Source: Streptomyces alanosinicus
Lineage (GTDB): Bacteria; Actinomycetota; Actinomycetes; Streptomycetales; Streptomycetaceae
Assembly: GCF_014650595.1 (NCBI RefSeq)
Contig: NZ_BMVG01000024.1
Location: forward strand, 43,275-107,274
Direction: 5' to 3'
Length of the DNA stretch: 64,000 bases
The notes under the pieces are model-generated. The model worked only from the letters and a program-made list of their open reading frames with translations. It searched no databases and was not told the origin of the DNA. Below are positions 60,157-64,000 of this stretch, piece by piece (positions within the stretch are counted from its first letter, which is position 1; every line of letters starts with the position of its first letter). The translations under genes were made by a program, and so were the position numbers.

Positions 60157-61752
60157 ATGAACCGCACCCGTGATACCGACGGCAGTTCCGGTCGCTTCCG
60201 CGCAGACAGAAGTACCGCGCGCTCGACAGGCTCGGCTCGTGGCAGTCGCTCCCGTACGCAGGAGAAAGGCCGGCGGAGCCCTCGTCCGGTCATCGGGCGA
60301 AGAGACGGCCAGGGCGCACGCCCCGCGCCACGCCGACAGGAGTTCGCCCTGCCGGTCACCCTCACCGAGCCACTGCCGGCGGTTCAGACGTTCGCCGAAC
60401 TGGACATGCCCGCACGGCTGCTGGCCGCGCTCGGCGCCGAGGGCATGACCGCGCCCTTCCCGATCCAGGCGGCCACACTGCCGAACGCGCTGGCCGGCCG
60501 GGACGTCCTGGGCCGGGGGCGCACGGGCTCGGGCAAGACGCTCGCCTTCGGCCTGCCTCTGCTGGCCCGCCTCGACGGGCAGCGGGCCCAGCCCAAGCAG
60601 CCGCTCGCCCTCGTCCTCGTCCCCACCAGGGAACTGGCCCAGCAGGTCACCGACGCGCTCACCCCCTACGCCCGCGCCCTGCGACTGCGGCTCGCAACGG
60701 TGGTGGGCGGCATGTCGATCGGCCGTCAGGCGAGTGCCCTGCGCGGCGGCGCCGAGGTGGTCGTCGCGACGCCCGGCCGCCTCAAGGACCTCATAGAGCG
60801 GGGAGACTGCCGGCTGGACCGGGTCGCCGTCACCGTCCTGGACGAAGCCGACCAGATGGCCGACATGGGCTTCATGCCGCAGGTGACCGCGCTGCTCGAC
60901 CAAGTCGGCGCCGACGGCCAGCGGTTGCTGTTCTCCGCCACGCTGGACCGCAACATCGACCTCCTGGTACGCCGTTACCTCCACGACCCCGTGGTGCACT
61001 CGGTCGACCCGTCCGCGGGAGCCGTCAGCACCATGGAGCACCACCTGCTGCACGTGTCGGACGCCGACAAGCACGCCGCGACGGCCGAGATCGCCGCCCG
61101 CGACGGGCGAGTGATCATGTTCCTGGACACCAAGCACGCGGTGGACCGGCTGACCGAGCATCTGCTGTCCGTCGGTGTGCGGGCCTCGGCCCTGCACGGC
61201 GGCAAGTCCCAGCCGCAGCGCAACCGGACGCTCGCCCAGTTCAAGGACGGCCACGTCACAGCTCTGGTCGCCACCAACGTCGCCGCCCGCGGGATCCACG
61301 TCGACGACCTCGACCTCGTCGTGAACGTCGACCCTCCCGGGGACCACAAGGATTACCTGCACCGTGGCGGCCGTACCGCACGGGCCGGCGAGTCCGGCAC
61401 CGTCGTCACCCTCGTCCTGCCGCACCAGCGGCGCGCGGTGGACCGTTTGATGGCCGACGCCGGCGTCACGGCGCGTAGCGTCCGGATCCGCCCGGGCGAG
61501 GCCGAACTGCATCTCCTCACCGGCGCACGGACCCCCTCCGGCGTGCCCGTCACCGTCACCGTCGCCGCACCGGCCGCCGGACGAGCCGGACGAGCCGGAC
61601 GAGCCGGACGAAGCGAACGCACGGATGCCGTTGCCCGCGGTCGCCGGAGAGGGGCCGGCGGCCGAGGTGGGAGCGGACGGACCGTCGGCCACGGGGGGAG
61701 CGGGCCGTCCTCCGCCCGAACCCGTCACTCCGTCCCCAGGAACAACCCCTAG
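60157..61752 (+). CDS. DEAD-box RNA helicase
   Basis: A 531-residue helicase. A basic Arg/Ser-rich tail (residues 1-70) precedes the core: FAELDMPARLLAALGAEGMTAPFPIQAATLP (Q motif), GRGRTGSGKTLAFGLP (motif I), LVLVPTRELAQQV (Ia), VVVATPGRLKDL (Ib), VTVLDEADQMADMGF (II), LLFSATLDRNID (III), ARGIHVDDLDLVVNVDPP (V) and HRGGRTARAGESG (VI). Motifs are complete. The C-terminal tail has GRAGRAGRAGRS repeats from 9-base repeats at 61579-61614 and probably binds RNA. Likely cold-adaptive partner of the cold-shock gene. Confidence 0.93.
   Translation: MNRTRDTDGSSGRFRADRSTARSTGSARGSRSRTQEKGRRSPRPVIGRRDGQGARPAPRRQEFALPVTLTEPLPAVQTFAELDMPARLLAALGAEGMTAPFPIQAATLPNALAGRDVLGRGRTGSGKTLAFGLPLLARLDGQRAQPKQPLALVLVPTRELAQQVTDALTPYARALRLRLATVVGGMSIGRQASALRGGAEVVVATPGRLKDLIERGDCRLDRVAVTVLDEADQMADMGFMPQVTALLDQVGADGQRLLFSATLDRNIDLLVRRYLHDPVVHSVDPSAGAVSTMEHHLLHVSDADKHAATAEIAARDGRVIMFLDTKHAVDRLTEHLLSVGVRASALHGGKSQPQRNRTLAQFKDGHVTALVATNVAARGIHVDDLDLVVNVDPPGDHKDYLHRGGRTARAGESGTVVTLVLPHQRRAVDRLMADAGVTARSVRIRPGEAELHLLTGARTPSGVPVTVTVAAPAAGRAGRAGRAGRSERTDAVARGRRRGAGGRGGSGRTVGHGGSGPSSARTRHSVPRNNP
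61579..61614. repeat. 9-base tandem repeats in helicase tail
   Basis: GGACGAGCC repeated three times plus a variant fourth copy, encoding GRAGRAGR. Reading-frame-preserving expansion. Confidence 0.7.
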
Positions 61753-61831
61753 CCCAGGCAACGGGACTCGCTCCCGGCAGGCGGGGCGAACCTTCACCTG
61801 TCCTGCCCGCCCCGACGAACAGGAGAAGCCC

Positions 61832-62239
61832 TTGACGCCGATTCCGCCCCGCACAAGGCAGGACGGGAACGCCCACGGCACCGGTCTGACCGCCCGTGAC
61901 GCCATGCACGCTCTCAGTCCCCAGGTGGACGACCACATGACCGTCGACGTGGCCCTGTCCGTGCTCATCGGTGCCCGCGTCCCGCACCTGCTCCTCCAGG
62001 ACGAGGACGGGCGGTGCGCGGGACTGGTCACCCGGGCCCAGCTCGCCGCCCACCGCGGCGGTTCCTGGTACAGCGAACGGACACGGCTTCGGGACATCCC
62101 GTACGACCGCGGGCCCTTCACCTCGTCCGTGGCCGTACTCGGCGAGGCGGTGGCCACCATGCGGGCCCGTGCCCTGGACGTGTCCCCCGTGACCGACGAG
62201 CACGGCTACGCCCTGGGCGTCCTCGCGCTCCCCCGCTGA
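61832..62239 (+). CDS. CBS-domain protein
   Basis: A 135-residue protein starting TTG 61832, chosen because AGGAG lies 7 bases upstream. One CBS pair: TARDAMHALSPQVDDHMTVDVALSVLIGARVPHLLLQDEDGRCAGLVTRAQLAAH and SSVAVLGEAVATMRARALDVSPVTDEHGYALGVLALP. CBS pairs bind adenine nucleotides and sense energy state. It lies between the helicase gene and a conserved small gene. A start further upstream lacks support. Confidence 0.82.
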   Translation: MTPIPPRTRQDGNAHGTGLTARDAMHALSPQVDDHMTVDVALSVLIGARVPHLLLQDEDGRCAGLVTRAQLAAHRGGSWYSERTRLRDIPYDRGPFTSSVAVLGEAVATMRARALDVSPVTDEHGYALGVLALPR

Positions 62240-62295
62240 CCGCGTCGCGCGGCCGGCCCTCTCCGGTGTTTCTCCCCCACCCTGTGGAGGCATCC

Positions 62296-62583
62296 ATGCG
62301 CTGTGTCATCGCCCGTTTCCCCTTCGACCTGACCAAGAGCGAGGTCGAGCAGTCGATGAACGGCATCACCCCCGAACCCGTCATCGGCCTGGCCGTGACC
62401 ATCAACCGGCGCGTCTACCAGGTGATGCAGGTCGGGGAAGTGATCACCAGACAGAACCGCCGCGACTTCACGTCGGGCGAGATGCGCCGGGCCCTGACCC
62501 AGCTCGGCTTCACCTGCCACGACGCGCCCCCGGTCCCGCCGGCGTCGTACACACGAGCCGATGATGATCTGCTGGGCTGGTGA
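62296..62583 (+). CDS. Conserved small hypothetical protein (cold-cluster associated)
   Basis: A 95-residue protein from ATG 62296 with GTGGAGG upstream. MRCVIARFPFDLTKSEVEQSMNGITPEPVIGLAVTINRRVYQVMQVGEVITRQNRRDFTSGEMRRALTQLGFTC is a well-ordered alpha/beta sequence, repeatedly seen in Streptomyces next to cold-shock and DEAD-box genes. Function unknown. Confidence 0.8.
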   Translation: MRCVIARFPFDLTKSEVEQSMNGITPEPVIGLAVTINRRVYQVMQVGEVITRQNRRDFTSGEMRRALTQLGFTCHDAPPVPPASYTRADDDLLGW

Positions 62584-62833
62584 CACCTTGATTCCGGCCA
62601 TGCGCGGCACCGTCGTCGGACCGGCCTCCCGACACGAGGTACCGCCGCCTCGGCCCTCTCACCCGACTCCGGCTCGTTCTGGACCGTTTGAACTTCGAAC
62701 GGCACTCGTGGACACGGCCCCGGACATACCCTGGCCGCACCGAGAGCATCTCGCGCAGCGCGACCACGGCGGTGCCGTTCCCGGCGAACGGCGGAAGCGG
62801 ACGGCCAGGAGCCGCCCGGGACGGGATCGCGCG

Positions 62834-63316
62834 ATGGACGTCACCGGAACGCCGGCCGAGGGTGTCTCCTCGGGCGGACCACGTACCTACCGGATGCCGG
62901 CCGCCCGGCTGGCACTCACTCCTGGAGTCAGCCACGGACCGCTCGCCGGAGCCTGGTGGCCGCGCTGCGACATGCTGGAACTGGAGTTGCCGGCGCTCCT
63001 CGGCTCGCTGGGCCCCGGCCTCGGCACCGTCGCCCGCGTCACCGTCGATGCCGTCGCCTGGCCCGACGCCCCGCGGAGGGTCACACTGCCCGGCCGCGTG
63101 ATCGAAGTCGCCTTGTCCGCCGTGGATGCCGAAGCGCATGCCATCGCCCTGGACCGCGACACCGCAGGCTGCCGGGAGCTGCTGGTCATCCCGCCGGGCC
63201 GGTCGCTCACGGCAGCGACCTGGTTGCTGACCACAGCCGCCGATCCATGGAACACCCTGACGGCCGCGCACATGCTGGCGCTCGCCGAGACCGGTTTCGA
63301 GGGCGACGGCAGGTAA
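62834..63316 (+). CDS. DUF5994 family protein, copy 4
   Basis: 160 residues, close paralogue of 57557-58051: YRMPAARLALTPGVSHGPLAGAWWPRCDMLELELPALLGSLGPGLGTVARVTVDAVAWPDAPRRVTLPGRVI, and ELLVIPPGRSLTAATWLLTTAADPWNTLTAAHMLAL. The 100 bases upstream also align with those before copy 2, so promoter and gene duplicated together. Function unknown. Confidence 0.84.
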   Translation: MDVTGTPAEGVSSGGPRTYRMPAARLALTPGVSHGPLAGAWWPRCDMLELELPALLGSLGPGLGTVARVTVDAVAWPDAPRRVTLPGRVIEVALSAVDAEAHAIALDRDTAGCRELLVIPPGRSLTAATWLLTTAADPWNTLTAAHMLALAETGFEGDGR

Positions 63317-63711
63317 TACACGGCCGACAGGTGTGAAGCGCCGCAGCATGTGGCACCCGAATCGTGAGCGGGCACACGCGAACCGCGTCCCGTCGCCGCG
63401 AACGGTTCGGCCATGAGCCGGGAGCCATCCGGGCCGGTAGGGCCCGCGCCGCCCGGTTGTCGCCGCCGGGCTGCCCGACGACAACCGGTGTGGCCCCTGA
63501 GCCGCATCCAGTCGCGTCGTCGACGAACGATCGCCAGTGCCGGCAGGAGACCGGCTGCCCCGGGCCGACACCGGAGGCCCTTCTAGGGTTCCGCGGAGCC
63601 GACCCGCTCGGCACGTGCGAACGCAACCGCACTCCGGGGGCCTCCTCCGCAGCCGCCTCCAGCGCTCGGCACGCACTCGTGCTCGCCTCGCACGGCGCCC
63701 TCGGAAGACAC

Positions 63712-63734
63712 CGTGCCCTCCGCGTGCCCTAAGT
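63712..63734. repeat. 23-base direct repeat, copy 2
   Basis: Exact copy of 42606-42628 in the same orientation, 21.1 kb away. It may mark an older right boundary or a second eroded integrase end. Confidence 0.7.
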
Positions 63735-63819
63735 CGAGGCCACTGGGCATACCGGAGGGCCTCATGAGGGTGTCACGAGCGGCGAGGCGCCCGATTGTCT
63801 CGAACGGCGGCGCGGGGAA

Positions 63820-63850
63820 GCCGGAGCCGGCATCGTTCGCCGGCTCCGGC
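63820..63850. terminator. Hairpin downstream of the protease gene
   Basis: An 11-base stem (GCCGGAGCCGG with its complement) around 9 bases, 90 bases past the protease stop on the minus strand. Confidence 0.65.
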
Positions 63851-63940
63851 ACGGTGACGGAGGACCGGGAGTCCCGCGACACGGCGGCCGGTGGTCCTCC
63901 GCACGGTGCACATGGCCGACCGGCCCGACCCGTAAGGGGG

Positions 63941-64000
63941 TCAGCCGGTGAACGCGGTGGTGCCGTTCGGTGTGCCGAGCCCGGACGGGCCGTCGTAGCC
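63941..64000 (-). CDS. C-terminus of a probable S53/sedolisin-like secreted protease
   Basis: Only the last 19 codons lie in the window: GYDGPSGLGTPNGTTAFTG then stop. The G-[YW]-D-x-x-[TS]-G-x-GTPN motif closes sedolisin/subtilisin-type secreted peptidases. The rest of the gene is beyond 64000. Confidence 0.7.
   Translation of the reverse strand, partial: GYDGPSGLGTPNGTTAFTG

Larger units (their letters stand above)
63317..63940. other. Spacer before the protease gene
   Basis: I see no convincing gene. It contains the second 23-base direct repeat (63712-63734) and a hairpin at 63820-63850. Short open frames here lack codon bias. Confidence 0.5.

Noticed and set aside
63364..63732. A plus-strand gene after DUF5994 copy 4
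   Set aside because: No codon bias, no ribosome site, and it ends in the 23-base repeat.

Overview
The window is high-GC actinobacterial DNA and almost certainly comes from a Streptomyces chromosome. Evidence: strong G/C bias at third codon positions, frequent GTG starts, a dnaK-grpE-dnaJ-hspR operon and a clpB gene each preceded by HspR-type HAIR inverted repeats, actinobacterial families (DUF3151, DUF2617, DUF5994, F420/PPOX proteins), and a TTA leucine codon near the start of an island gene.

Bases 1-24,600 look like conserved core chromosome. They hold a two-component cluster co-oriented with an acyltransferase and a secreted alpha/beta hydrolase, then tryptophan catabolism (tryptophan dioxygenase, kynureninase and a probable kynurenine formamidase). 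Next come an MFS exporter, class II aldolase, pyrE, an epimerase-like protein, a membrane spermidine-synthase homologue, an aminotransferase, a PIG-V-like mannosyltransferase, a YbjN protein, clpB and a PPOX/F420 protein. From 24,700 to 28,450 lies an unusual cluster: a Rieske-like protein without metal ligands, a small exported peptide with a repeated DTGWT motif, and three paralogous LuxR-type regulators. An orphan sugar-binding lipoprotein follows, then the heat-shock operon, a MraY/WecA-like transferase, a large Fe-S oxidoreductase, an FG-GAP gene broken by one stop codon, a Yip1 protein, a phosphoribosyltransferase, dcd and a short zinc-ribbon protein.

At 42,471 there is a tRNA-Gly(CCC) gene. 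The 34 bases covering its 3' half recur with two mismatches at 52,251, and the 9.8 kb between is accessory: a beta-lactamase-like serine hydrolase, an IS5-type transposase beside a MITE-like hairpin, an operon encoding a GNAT-PIN fusion and an ASCH protein, an integrase fragment, decayed duplicated genes, and a Ser/Thr kinase with a ricin-type lectin tail whose gene contains a perfect 64-bp palindrome. This is best read as a decayed integrative element.

Bases 52,400-63,300 resemble a chromosome-arm stress region. They contain four DUF5994 paralogues, a PAS-GAF-SpoIIE phosphatase, a STAS protein, a MerR-like regulator, a cold-shock protein, a DEAD-box helicase, a CBS protein and small conserved proteins. 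A 23-bp sequence next to the tRNA recurs exactly at 63,712, so the acquired region may be larger than the 9.8 kb segment. The window ends in the C-terminus of a probable S53-like secreted protease on the minus strand.
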